DNA of 64,000 nt from Alnus glutinosa (GCF_958979055.1 NC_084891.1:29012001-29076000), one strand, 5' to 3'; counted from the first letter of the stretch, positions 35,745 through 48,448 are shown. Numbers and translations are program-made. The notes: generated from the letters alone by a model not told the origin.

Positions 35745-37201
35745 AGCACTGCAGTTTGAACTGCAGAGAACAGAAGTTATGGTGCTCTTGGAGCAGTGTT
35801 CTTTATACTGGAATACTATGTGAAAGAAGGGTCTTTTTAAAGTTTGGACAAAGCTGAAGGCTCAATCCATAGGTGATTCATGGTTGGGAAGGCAAAATTT
35901 TCACATGCCACCGTTGCCTCTCTCCAGTAGTCGAAATTATTGTTAATAGTGTCAAAGCTAAGGTATTATTTTTGGACACATTAGTTAATTTTTCTTCTGT
36001 ATTTTGTCTCAAAGACGTGCAAATGCTCACAATAAATGATTTTATTTACCATCAAAAGAGCATGGAATTCTTGGATTGTTATAAGGATGATATTGTAGCT
36101 GTTTGCCGGGCTATATCTACCGGGAGATTTTAGGCCATGTTTATTGACTTTATTTTCTGTCTTTGTTTTTTTGTTACATTAACAAACAACAAAAGGCCGA
36201 AAAGACTCTTCAAAACACGAAAACTATTTTAATTTTTATATCACATTGGCACACATACTCGGAATCCTAGCCCCAGCCTGATCTCAAGGCAGAAAGCGGT
36301 TTCAAAATTGCCAAGAGTCAAATCTAGTCGGCTCGATTTAGCCCGGCACTTTAGTACTTGAACAAAAAAAAAAAAAAAAAAAGGGCCCGGCACTTTAGAA
36401 CATCAGTCGGTCATTGGATTAAAAAGGGATACACTAAACCAAAAGGTTCCCTAGTCTTTTTGGTTCTTCTTTCATTGGATTGAACCGATATTTACAAAAA
36501 TCAAACCAAACTTTTAAATAAAATAAATAAATTCTTAATAAACATTTCAAAATTTTACACCGTAAGAGAGCTCTCAAACGGGTTATTTCATTATCGCAGT
36601 TGTCAAATATACATTTTAAACTTTTTTATCTTGCAAGTCATAACTTTAGAAGAAAAAAAAGATACAAGAAAGATTAATGCTAGAAATTGCATTTTTCTCT
36701 CCCAACTATTCTTTAATGCATACAAGTCAATACAATCTTTGTATTATTATTTTTTAAACGACTAACCTAAGAATTGATTGAGTCTAACACATCAGCATTG
36801 TAAGATATTTGCAAGATAAAAATGAACTTTTTAGCAATACTACATAAAATGATATTGCGCCCCACCCGAAAAATGAGGCATTTACTGAGAATTTTACGAT
36901 ACAAACCCGCCAATGGACAAGAGAGTTCATATCAAATTGCCCTATTTTGCAGGGCTTAAAACACATCTCAGACATCTTATGGAGCTCTTCGAAAGTAAGC
37001 TGATGTGCGTTCAACAAGTTGCCAAGAGGCCTGTGAGTATCACCCACTGTGCAGTATGGCTTCAAACCTTGAGCCTGTCACTGATAAACCAAGCAGCTTT
37101 ATCCTCTGCCAACTATCAAGACAATTGCATTGCCACTACCATATGACAAAATTAAGACCAGCTCACTTAGTTGATTCAAGAACATCTCATTCTGATGTTA
37201 A
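35745..37201. other. Convergent 3' spacer between the DUF760 and PPR genes
   Basis: Both genes end here, so the stretch holds their 3' UTRs. It is AT-rich with a short poly(A) run near 36363. I see no protein family in its short open frames and no clear repeat. Confidence 0.65.
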
Positions 37202-40200
37202 TCAGGTAGCTCCTTTTCTGGTCTCATAATTTGTTACGAGTCTTCTAGCCCATGGACTTTGATCTGGTGACCAAGAAATTGAGAACCCAGCTATGGCACA
37301 CCATCTTAAATTCATAAGTGCAACAGAAACGTTCTCAGAATCCTTGAACAATTGCAGTATCTGTGACTCTGCTTCTGAGTCTTCAGAAAGGATGAAATCG
37401 TCCTCAAATTCTGTATTTTCATGTTGAGTGCCATCTTCTCCACTCAACATACGGATACTCAAAACCTGCAATGCTTCCATAGCTGTGCTGTGAAAACCAT
37501 GGTCCACATATGCAGAAAACACATGATGGCAGGTTGATGGATCGGGCTGGATATTCTCTTGGCGCATCCTCTCAACAATGAACTCAATTACATCAATCCT
37601 TCCCTGCCGCATGAAAGAAGAAAAACTGACGTTAACAATGTTTCTGACAACAAATAAAAATTCAACTGACCTGACATGCCCAAGAAATGATAGTCCGACT
37701 ACATTTACCGTGATTTTATATAGGTCCAACATAAGGTACTAAGTTGTGAGTTTAATAGCAAGGTTGGAGATGTAGCCTAGCTATCACGGGTTTTGTAAAA
37801 TGGCGACTCTTCAATTTATACTTCAGTTTGAAATGAAGCAAATATTGGTGGCCTATTTCAACATCCATTGGAAATTAATTGGCCCTTATATCTGCGAATT
37901 TTATATGAAAGCACAAATCCATCATTGCATGTATACCCATAGTACCATTGAGAATGGCACCAAATAAGTAGGTATGGCAATACAGGGTCTAGAGAGGCTA
38001 AATTTGGAAAATTGGATAAAGATGCATAAGATTTGGCATGAAGGAAAAAATTTGATGCAAATACCCTTCCATACACACCTTAGGTATTAACACTGATGTG
38101 GAACTTGAGGTTATAAAAATAGGAAGGGCTTGACACCAAATAAGTAGGTATGTTCACAAGAACATGGATGCATGCAAACTCGCAAGTGTAAATCATTGAT
38201 GTTTACAGATCAGATACGATCAATTAAGATGAAAAAAGAGCAACCATCCAAAACTTCTTAGAAGAAAGTGTCACTAGGTCCACAAAGCAATACAAAACTT
38301 TCTTTTCTTATATATGAATGACAAGCAAAGCACGTATGAAATGTAAGCATTTTGCAACATAAAATTAGTTTTTACTGAAGACATGCAAAGACATACTTCA
38401 GTTCCAACGCCTAAAATGAAGAGAGATGGGAAGGGATAAAAGGACACATGAGATACAGTACCCTTACACATGCTTTTTGAAGAATGGTGTTAAATAAGAG
38501 TACATCAAGTTCAAGCCCCTCTGAGCATGCTTGATCCAAAAGATTCAACGCTCCATCAAAATTCTCATCTTCCAACAGAATCTGAAACAAATTAAGCTCA
38601 GCATTGAGTATATTGATGGTTCCAAAGCAACCACATATTGTGTTACCAATACCAAACCCGATGATCATTGAAAATCATTTAAGAGAAAAATCATCAAGCT
38701 TTTTTTTTTTTTTTTTTGGAACGTTTGATATGCGGAATAGACCCTTGAACCGGAATGGAAATTTCTATGGAATAGCCAAGCTTTTGTTTGGTTGCACGCT
38801 ATTCCTCTAAAAAATGAGAGAAAAAAATATTCCTCCAGGAATAGACTGTGTTTTCCAAAGAATCTACATTATTATTTTTTTTTACAAAAACTTTTGAATG
38901 AATTTTATGGGTAGCCAGCCACCCTAACAGAACACCGTGGCTGGTCGGCCACCCATATAATTTTCAGTTTTTTTTTTTTTTTTAAATTTTTTTTTTAAAA
39001 ATCTTGGATATTTTAAGAATTTTGGTTCAATTCTGGTGAGAGCATATGTTTTTTTGATAAGTAATAAGCTAATCTCATTAAAAGCGTTCTAGTGAGAGCA
39101 TTATTATATGTGTTGTCACCAAACAAAAGAATAGGAATGGTCATTCCATTCCAACCTCTTATATTCCAGTAATACTCATTCATATTCCTAAAGGCATGTC
39201 TAGTCTTTCTTTAATCAAAATATCATTGCCAGCAGAAAATTTCTATCTTTTAAGATGGAAAGTTCAAATTTTCAATTTTACCTTTTAGATCAAGTAAATT
39301 ATTGTTGTCTTTTTCGTTTCTGCGACAAAGGAAACATATTAAAAACCTAGACTGATGTTGACGCAGAAAAGAGAAAGACCAAATAAGGTTTGTTAGACGA
39401 ACAGAATGATGTGGAGGACATTCAACATATTTTTGCCTAATCACCATATAGTGGAAATCATTTCAGATCATATAATTTAAGCTGGGGTTACTATCTACAA
39501 TGGCAATTGGGCTCTGAAGGGATCCAGAATTACAATCATGACATAATGCCAAACGATTTGAATTAGACCGTAAAAGTTTCCAAGTTCTGTAATGACTAAA
39601 ACGAGAAGTGTGCATAATTGGTAATTTGGTATGTTTTTTATAAGTATAATTGGTAATTTGGTATGTTAACATGCAACAGTACCATTGAATATGCTTCAGC
39701 TTGAAATGAAGTGCATTCATAATTTGTAGACTAACTAATTCGGTGTGAAGAATCAAATATTGATGTAGCACTTGTGGACAAAGATTTCGGAGCATAGAAA
39801 GCAGAAATAAGTTAAGACTACTTTGTAGTCAGCAGTACTTTGCACACATTACTCTTTCATGCTACATAGATATGAAGGGAGAAGTTTTTTTAGATGCATA
39901 ATTCAGACTACATTCTGCAGGGACCAGAGAGTACAAAGATATACCTTTATGAGAGCCGTGTAAGTCAATGTCTGTGGATAAAACCCATCACGCACCATCA
40001 TGGAAACCAGTGAGCAAGCAGATTTGAAACATCTTAAAATGCTACAACAATCGATCATTATATTATAAGTTGCAGCATCTGGGGGGCAGCCGTATGACTT
40101 CATATTTTTGAATATTTCTACTGCCGTGTGACTCTGCATGTCAACCAGAAATATAATACAGAAACACATAATAAATTAAACCCATGCCTCAAGGAAATAG

Positions 40201-43200
40201 AAACTAAATAATTACAGTGTGTGTGGGAGGTACTTACTTCCTTAGCCTCAACAAGTGAATGCAACACAGCATTATAAATAGGTGTTCCAAGATAAGTTTT
40301 ATTTCGGCAGAAAAGGTTTTCTGCCACTTGTAAATACTGGATCAGCTCTCGTATCATTCCCTCTGCTCCAAGGGCTTTCAACTGAAGAGAAGAAAAATGG
40401 AATGAATGCCATAGCTTAAGTCCTAAGCAATGAAAAATAATGTCTACCATAATAGCTTCACGTCAGATGATTTTAGTGAAAAAAATAAGGAGCACTGCTG
40501 GTGGCACTCTGTTGATGGTAAGAGGCTGATGAAAGCAAAAAGGCAAGAGAACTGTATCATTTCCGTTGAAGCTAAATGAAAAACTATCTACCAGTAACCA
40601 TGGGCCAGTGCATTTTCCCCCCAAAGTATAGCTTCAGACAGATTCAATTTATCAAGAAAACACCAGGACAAAAAAGTTCTCGACTTTTTATTTAATAAAG
40701 TTTTTCATTCCCAATCCAGGTCAATACAAATCAAAGAGTACATCCTAAATTGGAGGAAAAAACTCTAAATTGTGCCCTGCCACCATTTACATACGAGTAG
40801 TGCACACAAGTTCACTTACTTATCTCATTAAACAGATGGGTAAAAATTGTTGTAGGAGAATACACTAATTGAATTATCCAAAGTGAAAATCCAATTTTTA
40901 CTTCTGACGGTCAACTCTGTTTCGGTCAGTTTCCAATTAAAAAGTACAAATAATGAGGCTAGTAGTTACCAAGTTCTTCATTGACAAATGACTGTGCTGA
41001 ACACCATTTTTCGCCATGTCCATTTCAATAGCATTTATTCTCTTAGCAGCATCTACCTGCGACAGCATATTGCCCTCTTCGTATGGGGCATTCACGTTAC
41101 CAAATAATGAAAACAACAGCTCATATGTCCTGATATCTGGCAGAATCTTCAAACGTTTCATTTTAGCCAATATCTGCACTGCACGTTCAGGTTGGTCCTG
41201 CAGATTTAATGCAACAAAATTTTGGATTGATGGGGAGAACAATAAAAACCAAACAGTATCTACTATCTAATGCTAGTGAACTTCAACTAAGTGATTGACA
41301 CAAATCACCTTCATGGAGATGAATTTGTAGAGAATCAGTAGAAAGATCCTAATTGATGCTTCTATAGTGCTGCCCCAGCTAACATAAATGACTTACTCGA
41401 TATGCCTATTAAACATAGATCCTACTATCAGTGCCAAATAAGCAATAACTTCTTTGAAAAAAAAAAAGAATAGAAGCATGATTTGCATAAAGTTTGGTAC
41501 AGAATTTTATAACCAGAAACATAATTAAAGTACATTGGTTCCATTTAACTTGTCTTTATACTGTTAAATATTTTAGGAACTAGAGCTGAACACTCACTGG
41601 AGGGGATATTCCATCTCATAGTCTTGAAAAGTCATAAAATATTGAGAAAACAAAACAGTATGAGGAACATAGCTGTGGTGTAGAGCTTCACATATAACTC
41701 ACCAATCTGTCACATGCAGCAAGAAAAGCATTATAAGGATGAGGATATGGGCACTCGGATATTTGATCCAGAAGAGATTCGGCTAAATCCAGTTCTAGCA
41801 CTTTGCTGCAACCCATTGAAAGGGTAGCAAGAGTTGAATCATATGGCTTCAAATTCCTCTGTTTCATTACTTTTAACTGCAAAAGCATGACAAAAGGAAG
41901 AAAACATATCTATATAAAAGAAGTCCAAAGAGGACATTAAAGATATTCAGCGAGTTGGTAGAAAAGAAGTTCTGAAGACAACTGATGTAAAACTTACCAC
42001 TTCCATGCCATCAATGTAACCTCTCTCAGAAACAATTGCTCTAACAAAACCATCATATGTATGGCTTGACGGTTGCAACCTGAGATTTTTCATCTAGACA
42101 GAAATGGGGCCTTACTTTAGTCCAAAATTAGAGGCTAATTTGATTATGAATCAAATGTAAGAAACTAAAAAGGAAAAATACAGAGTGAAGCTGTAATGAA
42201 GAATTGTTTTATTTTTTTGATAACCGGGGTATCTGCGGCTTTGCCTTGACTAGATCCCCGGGACACCGTGCAGCAATAATGAAGACTGAAAACAAATAAC
42301 AAAATTATTTATGTAAAAGGGAATACAGTTTGACTCTTAGCTATCGGGAGAGACAAAAAGAACACAAAAGTTAAAGATATTAAAATCTAAAATTTCCGCC
42401 CACAATAACATAATTTTCAATAAAAACTATTTCCATGTTTAGTGATTTCTGCTGCAATAAAGATTTGTTCATCAGAAGAGAAGGTTTCAGACAGAATAAA
42501 CCAATGACAAGCTTAAATAATCCGGTTATCCTACCTGTAGGATTAACTGCTCTGCCAACCCACAATTTCGAGCTTGTGCACATGCGTGTATCACATCACT
42601 GAACGACCACCTCAAAACCTTCATAACAGGCATGTTTTCATATTTATTAAGCACACCTAGTCCACCACTCTCCACTTCCCTATTTCCCATGCTAGGAGGA
42701 GTGCATTGCTCTATGTTACCAGGATACGTATCAATCTTCCTACAGTGTATGGAGGGAACAGAATGTTCATTTCCCTCCAAGTCAAATTTCCTTCCTAATC
42801 CATCATTTGAAAGTATAGGAATGTCCAATCTTGAAGAATACAGCTTTCCTTCAGCAGTTCTATTAACAAAAATGATTCTCCTGATGGCTAAAGACACCAT
42901 ATGTTGTAAAGTCTCATATGCAGATTTTAAGTCTCCCAACCTTGAAAAAGACCAAATAAACTTTCGCAGAGAAAATATGCTGAAACTGTAGTGTTTTACA
43001 TACTCCCCCCAAATTTCATGAACGGCAGAGAGGTTTTGCTGCCAAACTGCAAGCTGAAACAAAGAAAACACGCAGGAAAGAATAATCACCATATAGACTC
43101 CACAACAAGTGTAGCTCTTATCTTCCTCCAATGTTTCACAGCATAGATAATGAAACAAAACTAGAGTAATATTCTACTAACCAAAATTGCAACCACCAAT

Positions 43201-46031
43201 ATTACTTTCTGGCACAAAAAAATACTGGATAGAAAAAATGCAGAGAGTGGTTGTAAGCACTGAAAACTTTTGCTATTAAAAATTATTCACTAACTGGCGT
43301 GTATAATCCATTGGGATCTGGTTTCTCATAAATTAAAACATTTATGTCAAGCATTATAACACCAATCATTTCAAGCCACAACCCCTTTAGACCATAACTA
43401 AAACTGCTTCCTATGAGAACATTCTTTAAATGTTACAAAATTAACAGTAAAAACATGAAAAAGGAAACAACAAAAGTTGTCAAGTGCTTACTATTGTGCT
43501 CAAGACACTGCTCTGAGAGAGAGAGAGTAAAGAATAACAAGAATCATACCAGCACCTACAATCCTTAAGTTCACACACCTTGAGCAGCTCTGAATATGTA
43601 ACTTCATTCTTCCCCACCATTCTGTGCTCCATCAGATCCAAACATTGGTTGGCATGAACTATACTTCGCATTTTGGCACAGGCTCTCAGGAAACCATTGT
43701 ACACAGATAAAATTGGATAGATGCCATGCCTTTCTCCAAGAAAATTTATCAAATTATATGCCTGAAAAAATACAAGACACAAAAATACTTGGTTCATTAT
43801 AACTGCAGTTTACAAGTAGACTGCACTTACATCAATTAACAAGCAATCTAATGGCAGCATGTCTCCCAGTGACTTCTCCCCCCCCCCCCCGGTGCACAAA
43901 AACCTAGCCAGACCAGTTAATCAAGATAATCCATTTTTACAACTATCAGTCCAAGAAACAAAATTAAAAATTGATAACGTTGTGGGTATGACATCAAACT
44001 AATCAACTAATACTATAACCAGCATATATCATGAAAAAGAAAAAGAAAAAAGATAATCAAGATACCACTTAAGTATGTTTAATAGGCTTATACCTCCTCC
44101 AAGTAACCCCCTTTGCAGAGAGAGCGCATGATAAGAAAATAGCATATGTTGTTCAGGCCAATCTCTCTTTCCTCCATTAAACTCCAAGTTTCCATGACAA
44201 ACTGCATGCCAAAATGAAGAGCCATAAATGTCACATATAAAAATTATTAACCTATTAAGTTCAGGACCAGAGTGTTCAACATAGTGAGCATTCTCATGCA
44301 TGACAAAAGGTAGAGGATACCATCTTCACCTACCAAGAGTGAGGTAAATTCAATGGAAGCATGGTACAGTTACCCATCATTAGATGTGTTGACAGAGAGT
44401 TCTCCACTAAATCAAGTTATGCACATATCTGCTTAAATTGTGTATGCACGATTTGTTAGTTTTCTTTTCCTCCACTTTCTACAAACAGGGGTGGAGCTAG
44501 AATTCTCTCATTCTGGTGGCCAAAGTGGGGATATGAATGAACATAGGCGTGGAATTGGGGGAGCCAAGGAATGCGATGAGACGCAAATACCAATTACTTA
44601 ATTTGATCATGCTGATAGGTGATCTGTCACAGATGTCCTACCTCCACACACAAACAACTGCTGTAATAAAATTCCGTGTCATTCTGCTTACCAGTGGATC
44701 AGGTGATCTAGCACAGTAGTTAAGAATATGAACAAAATCATTAGGTCTCAATGAGTGGTTTCCATGACCAAGATCTAAAAGCAGATTAGAAGCTTTGCTT
44801 CTCTCACCCAAGCGAAGTGCATCAACAATTTGCATCTGCGTGGATCTTGTAGTTGATTCTGTTCCATACACCAAAAATGCAAGACCTGCAGTTGGAATTC
44901 TACACTCTCAAGATTTATTTTAAAAAAATTGAACACAAAGTTGATTAATCACTTTTTCCTATGTACTATATCAGAACTTAAGATTATTGTACGCATTAAT
45001 TCATATATGTAGAAAGGACACACTAACATCTGATTTGAAGGAGAATATGGACAAGAATAAAGCAGAATGATGAAACAGATTTACAAGCCAACCCCAATTA
45101 AAAGGAGCAAAGGCTTTGAGTTGGATATAGATGGTAGAAAACAACATTATATGACCCAAAAAGTTTAGATAGTAGAAAATTAAATTATAAGGCCCTATAA
45201 GTGAGAATTACACTTAAAGTAGCCATCAATTATGTTTCATGCACAAACAAATAATATGCTGACCACAAACAGAACGGTACTACCTCAATTTTTGAACTTG
45301 GATGCAGATTCAAATTCTTTTGGTTGTAAACAAAATCTTTAAAAAGCGTCGAGCCAATACAATACGTAAGTGTTGATATTTGGGCACAAATTATTTGGCA
45401 CAAGTAAACAGCTTAAAATAACATATAAGAAATAAGTAAGTTGCAAATTGAAACTTTTATAGATTATTGTTACCCTTTGATGTTGAATGGGCTAGAGAAA
45501 ATCCCAGATTTTCAGCAACATTTCTTCGTCCCTGTAACAGTAATGGCTGTTAAGCAGAAGAAAGAACGATCAACACTCCAAATCCCAGATGTTACTTGTG
45601 AATTGGTTTCCTTTGATCATAATGTGAGGACTCAAGCATAATTTATCTGAAAAAGGGTACATTTAATAATCCTTTCTTTTGGTTGCTCAGAGAAACCAAG
45701 GAAAAATGAAGTTTTGCCTCGAAAAGTTCTCCACAACTGAATTTGGAATCCAAGATTTAGAAGTTCTTTACTTTCCAAGATTTTCATAGCAACCGAACAC
45801 TGAGCATTACCGATATAGATAACCATTCAAATGGAACTGAATCACTTAAATTCATAGCAAAGAAGCATACATGTTCGCGCGGTTTCGATTTGCACAACGA
45901 TTCCGAAATTGACCTCAGAGGAACCCTCGCTCTGTGAAAGAAAGCAGCATGTGAAGAAGGTGATCTTGGGGCATGTACGGTTAATGCCAATGATTGACCT
46001 AAATGAATCACACTCACAGTGGTCTATGCAT
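37202..46031 (-). CDS. P-class pentatricopeptide repeat protein, At1g76280-like
   Basis: Fourteen exons join in phase to about 847 residues: 46031-46018 (tentative), 45931-45811, 45531-45474, 44885-44692, 44201-44094, 43761-43579, 43053-42535, 42093-41998, 41876-41703, 41197-40970, 40381-40238, 40133-39945, 38581-38468 and 37603-37202. Typical 35-residue PPR units are clearest at about 614-750, for example AVEIFKNMKSYGCPPDAAT followed by YNIMIDCC, and FIVERMRQENIQPDPST. The C-terminal tail after residue 760 is acidic, then basic, with no DYW or E domain, so this is a P-class protein. Such proteins bind organellar RNA. An intron count this high is unusual among PPR genes, which mostly lack introns. 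The first exon (14 bases, MHRPL) is the weakest part: the upstream frame has no ATG, and translation might instead start further in, at the internal Met of FFAMNLSD. Confidence 0.88.
38700..39205. mobile_element. Second copy of the GGAATGG-rich MITE, in a PPR intron
   Basis: Reversed, its right part matches the left part of the element at 3531-4112 over more than 80 bases (GGAATGAGTATT, then AATGAC-CATTCC, then TTTGGTGACAACAC). The two copies therefore lie in opposite orientation in two different genes. A short LINE tail (TTTTTTTGATAAGTAATAAG) at about 39050-39090 is nested inside, with GTGAGAGCAT on both sides. Confidence 0.6.
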
Positions 46032-46426
46032 GTTTTCGGGGACTTCCTCAGTAGAGCTTGAAATCGTTGATGCAAAATCCTAGCAGTTCCGACTAGGGTT
46101 TACCTACGAGAGACATTTTCACGGGAAAAGGGATTTTCTCGGGAAAATCTGGAATGTTTTTTGGGTACTCGAACATGTAAAATTAAATTAAAATTACCTG
46201 GGCCTGAACTAAAAAACTGTAAAATCAAGTTTGGTCTTAGAACGAAGACGCTGTTTTGTTATTGGTGTGCGGTGATGATGGCATGTACGCGCATCCACCA
46301 GATCCTAGCCATTACGACCACATGGGCCAGAGGCAAACAGACCCATGACCTCGCCCTAGAAACATAATGCGGCCCAAAACGGCCCAAAAGAAACCTTTGA
46401 TTATACTTTCACCTTTAAGAATTACC

Positions 46427-46429
<3 letters not shown>

Positions 46430-46463
<34 letters not shown>

Positions 46464-46564
46464 CACGTGTCCACACAAGAGGGGAGGGAGGAATGTGGAT
46501 TCGAACTAGTGACCTCCGCTTCATGAGGCGTGGCCCTCAGCCGATTGAACTACCCTTTGGAGAC
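46430..46564 (-). mobile_element. tRNA-derived SINE with target duplication
   Basis: On the minus strand the head reads like a tRNA: an A-box-like GGTAGTTCAATCGGCTGA and a B-box GGTCACTAGTTCGAATCC, both RNA polymerase III promoter elements. The body is short and ends in a poly(A) of over 30 bases (poly-T at 46431-46463 on the plus strand). The flanks TTAAGAATTACCAG (46416-46429) and TTAAGAATTACTAG (46565-46578) are a 14-base target duplication with one change. It lies about 400 bases upstream of the PPR start. Confidence 0.8.
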
Positions 46565-46626
46565 TTAAGAATTACTAGTTGGGCGTAGTTTCAACTTTCG
46601 GTTAAATAACTTTTGAGAAGTGATAT

Positions 46627-46723
46627 ATGCACTACAAGTATACAACATCAAGGCACAATAGGATGGGATCCACATGTGTGGACCCCCTTCAATGTGCCTT
46701 GGTGTTGTGCACTTGTAGTGCAT
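46627..46723. repeat. MITE-like hairpin, about 97 bp
   Basis: Arms from ATGCACTACAAGTATACAAC to the reversed GTTGTGCACTTGTAGTGCAT pair across a GGATCCACATGTGTGGACCC centre with few mismatches. It is a non-coding foldback just beyond the SINE. Confidence 0.65.
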
Positions 46724-47034
46724 TTGTTGTAATTCTAACATTTTCCATAACTTTTTGGTTGATGAGATTTGCGTTTTTATCTTCATTAATGTTATTTTTC
46801 ATACATATTTTGCTCTTATTGACGTGATTTAAGTTACTCTCAATATCAGCCTCTTAAAACTAAAAAAAAAAAAAAAGGTTAGAGCTTTTCAAGAGTTTGG
46901 TTGATTGAGAAATTCAATCATGTTGTGCCATATCACTTTGTAAGTTTTATTTATTTATTTATTTATTTTTTATTTTATAAAATATTTTGTAAGCCTAGCA
47001 TTTCTCAGAAGTAATTATGTCACAAACTAAAGCT

Positions 47035-47520
47035 CTGTAGCTTGTTACCCTTTGATGTTGTAAGGGCTCACATAATTTTTAGTCCCTGTAACAATAATGA
47101 CGGTTAATGAGAAGAAAGAACGGTCAATGTTAAAGTATTGATTAATTATTTTAAGTTGATAGGAAGCATGGTGAAATATTATGATCTCATGTGTTTTAAT
47201 ATTGATTAAATGCAATCTTAACAATGTGTATATAAGTTTTTGTACACCCTAACCAAATCAGTCCCGTCAAGGGTTTACCTAAGAGAGACATATTCACTGA
47301 AAATGGATTTTCTCGGGAAAAATCTTGAAGTTTTGATACTTAGACATGTAAAATTGAAATTACCTAGGCCCGAATAAAAAATCGTAAAATCAAATTTGGT
47401 CTTGGAGCGAAGACGTTGTTTTGTTATTGGTGTGTGGTGATTGGTGATGATGGTATGCACGCGCGTCTACCAGATCCTTTCCCTAGGACCACATGGGCCA
47501 GACGTAAATTGGACCCGAGA
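47035..47520. pseudogene. Decayed duplicate of the PPR gene 5' end and promoter
   Basis: The stretch 47041-47145 matches PPR exon 3 and its flank at 45465-45580 (shared TTGTTACCCTTTGATGTTG, then TCCCTGTAACA, then GAGAAGAAAGAACGGTCAA-like), with about 24 exon bases lost. The stretch 47265-47518 matches the PPR 5' flank at 46093-46350 (shared AGGGTTTACCTA, GGATTTTCTCGGGAAAA, TTTGGTCTT, GTTTTGTTATTGGTGTG, CCACATGGGCCAGA). The order and orientation are kept but the region between is shortened. The reading frame is destroyed. Confidence 0.8.
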
Positions 47521-47523
47521 AAT

Positions 47524-47685
47524 TAGAGTAATTTTAAATGTCATACACATGTCCCTCTAATAACGATGTGGTTTTTAAAATCACTATTTAATTAAAATTC
47601 AATAATGATCAATCACAAGTCAATGGTGATTTTAAAGTCTACATGACTATTAGAGTGACATAAAAATAACTTCTAGCATTACTTG
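47524..47685. mobile_element. MITE of the GAGTAATG family
   Basis: Ends GAGTAATTTTAAATGTCATAC and, reversed, AAGTAATGCTAGAAGTTATTT are related to the family ends. Inside, CACTATTTAATTAAAATTCAATAATG matches the interior of the pair at 48.3-48.6 kb. The flanks GAGAAATTA and GAAAAAATT may be a decayed 9-bp duplication. It is inserted in the decayed PPR duplicate. Confidence 0.55.
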
Positions 47686-48091
47686 AAAAAATTAAAATTT
47701 GCAAATGGCTGACGAGAGCCCAACTGTCTCAAGATGGTTTATTCAATCCGTTGTATCCCTCTGGTCGAATTATATGTTGATTTAACAATTAAAAATAAAA
47801 ATAAAAATTTTAACAGCTGTTCTGTAGAATTATTTAAAAAAATATGGAGGATCCTAATTAATAGTCTTATTTTCACACTAAATGATAAAGCTGTTTGTAA
47901 AATATATCTTCACCTTTGATAATTACCCATTTGGTATAATTTGATTTCGATTTTTCCTGTTAATGCAAGCCTTTAGTGAACATTTATTTACTCATAAACG
48001 GTATAAGCCATGGTGACATTTTCTTTTACCAAATAAATTCTGCCCCCCACCTTCCCCCACCCCACCCCCCTCCAAAAAAAAAAAAAAAACT

Positions 48092-48179
48092 CAAGAACGT
48101 GCCATGCACCTACTTCATAAAATCTGCCCATATATATATATTGGCAGATTTTATGAAGTAGGTGCACGGCACGTTCTTG
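48092..48179. repeat. Near-perfect hairpin with 37-base arms
   Basis: The left arm 48092-48128 (starts CAAGAACGTGCCATGCACC) and the right arm 48143-48179 are reverse complements at 36 of 37 positions. The loop is 14 bases of CATATATATATATT. No terminal repeat or target duplication of a MITE is seen. The RNA of either strand would form a very stable stem, as in young MIRNA or small-RNA loci, but no known miRNA sequence is recognised. Confidence 0.85.
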
Positions 48180-48268
48180 TGATTTGTGTTTGTTGTTTTC
48201 CATTGATCGACGATCTTACTAATAAGAGCAAAACTATCAGGCAACCCGCCATCCAGCCAGTTGTTGAT

Positions 48269-48448
48269 GAGTAATGTTACATATCACTCTTGTATCTTCT
48301 TTTTTTCCTCTCAAAATTGATGTCTCTTAAAATCACCATTGAATTTATGATAGACAATTATTAAATATTAATCCAATGGTGATTTTAAGATTCATATCAA
48401 TTTTTTGGGAATACAAGGGGGACACAATGGTGATATGAAGCATTACTC
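48269..48448. mobile_element. Mutator-like MITE, copy A, 9-bp target duplication
   Basis: The 180-base element starts GAGTAATGTTACATATCAC and ends in a reverse complement of that type. Identical 9-base flanks GTTGTTGAT lie at 48260-48268 and 48449-48457. No coding capacity. Confidence 0.85.

Noticed and set aside
42213..42285. SINE-like relic in a PPR intron (AACCGGGGTATCTGCGG type motif)
   Set aside because: It resembles a common plant SINE tail, but it is short, has no pol III boxes and no flanking duplication, so I could not support it.
44463..44600. Repeat-like GGGGTGGAGCTAG segment in a PPR intron
   Set aside because: It looks like part of a dispersed element, but no ends, duplication or second copy was found in the window.
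46490..46560. Possible functional tRNA gene on the minus strand
   Set aside because: A- and B-box-like motifs are present, but the acceptor stem does not close, a long poly(A) follows and a target duplication flanks it, so it is a SINE.
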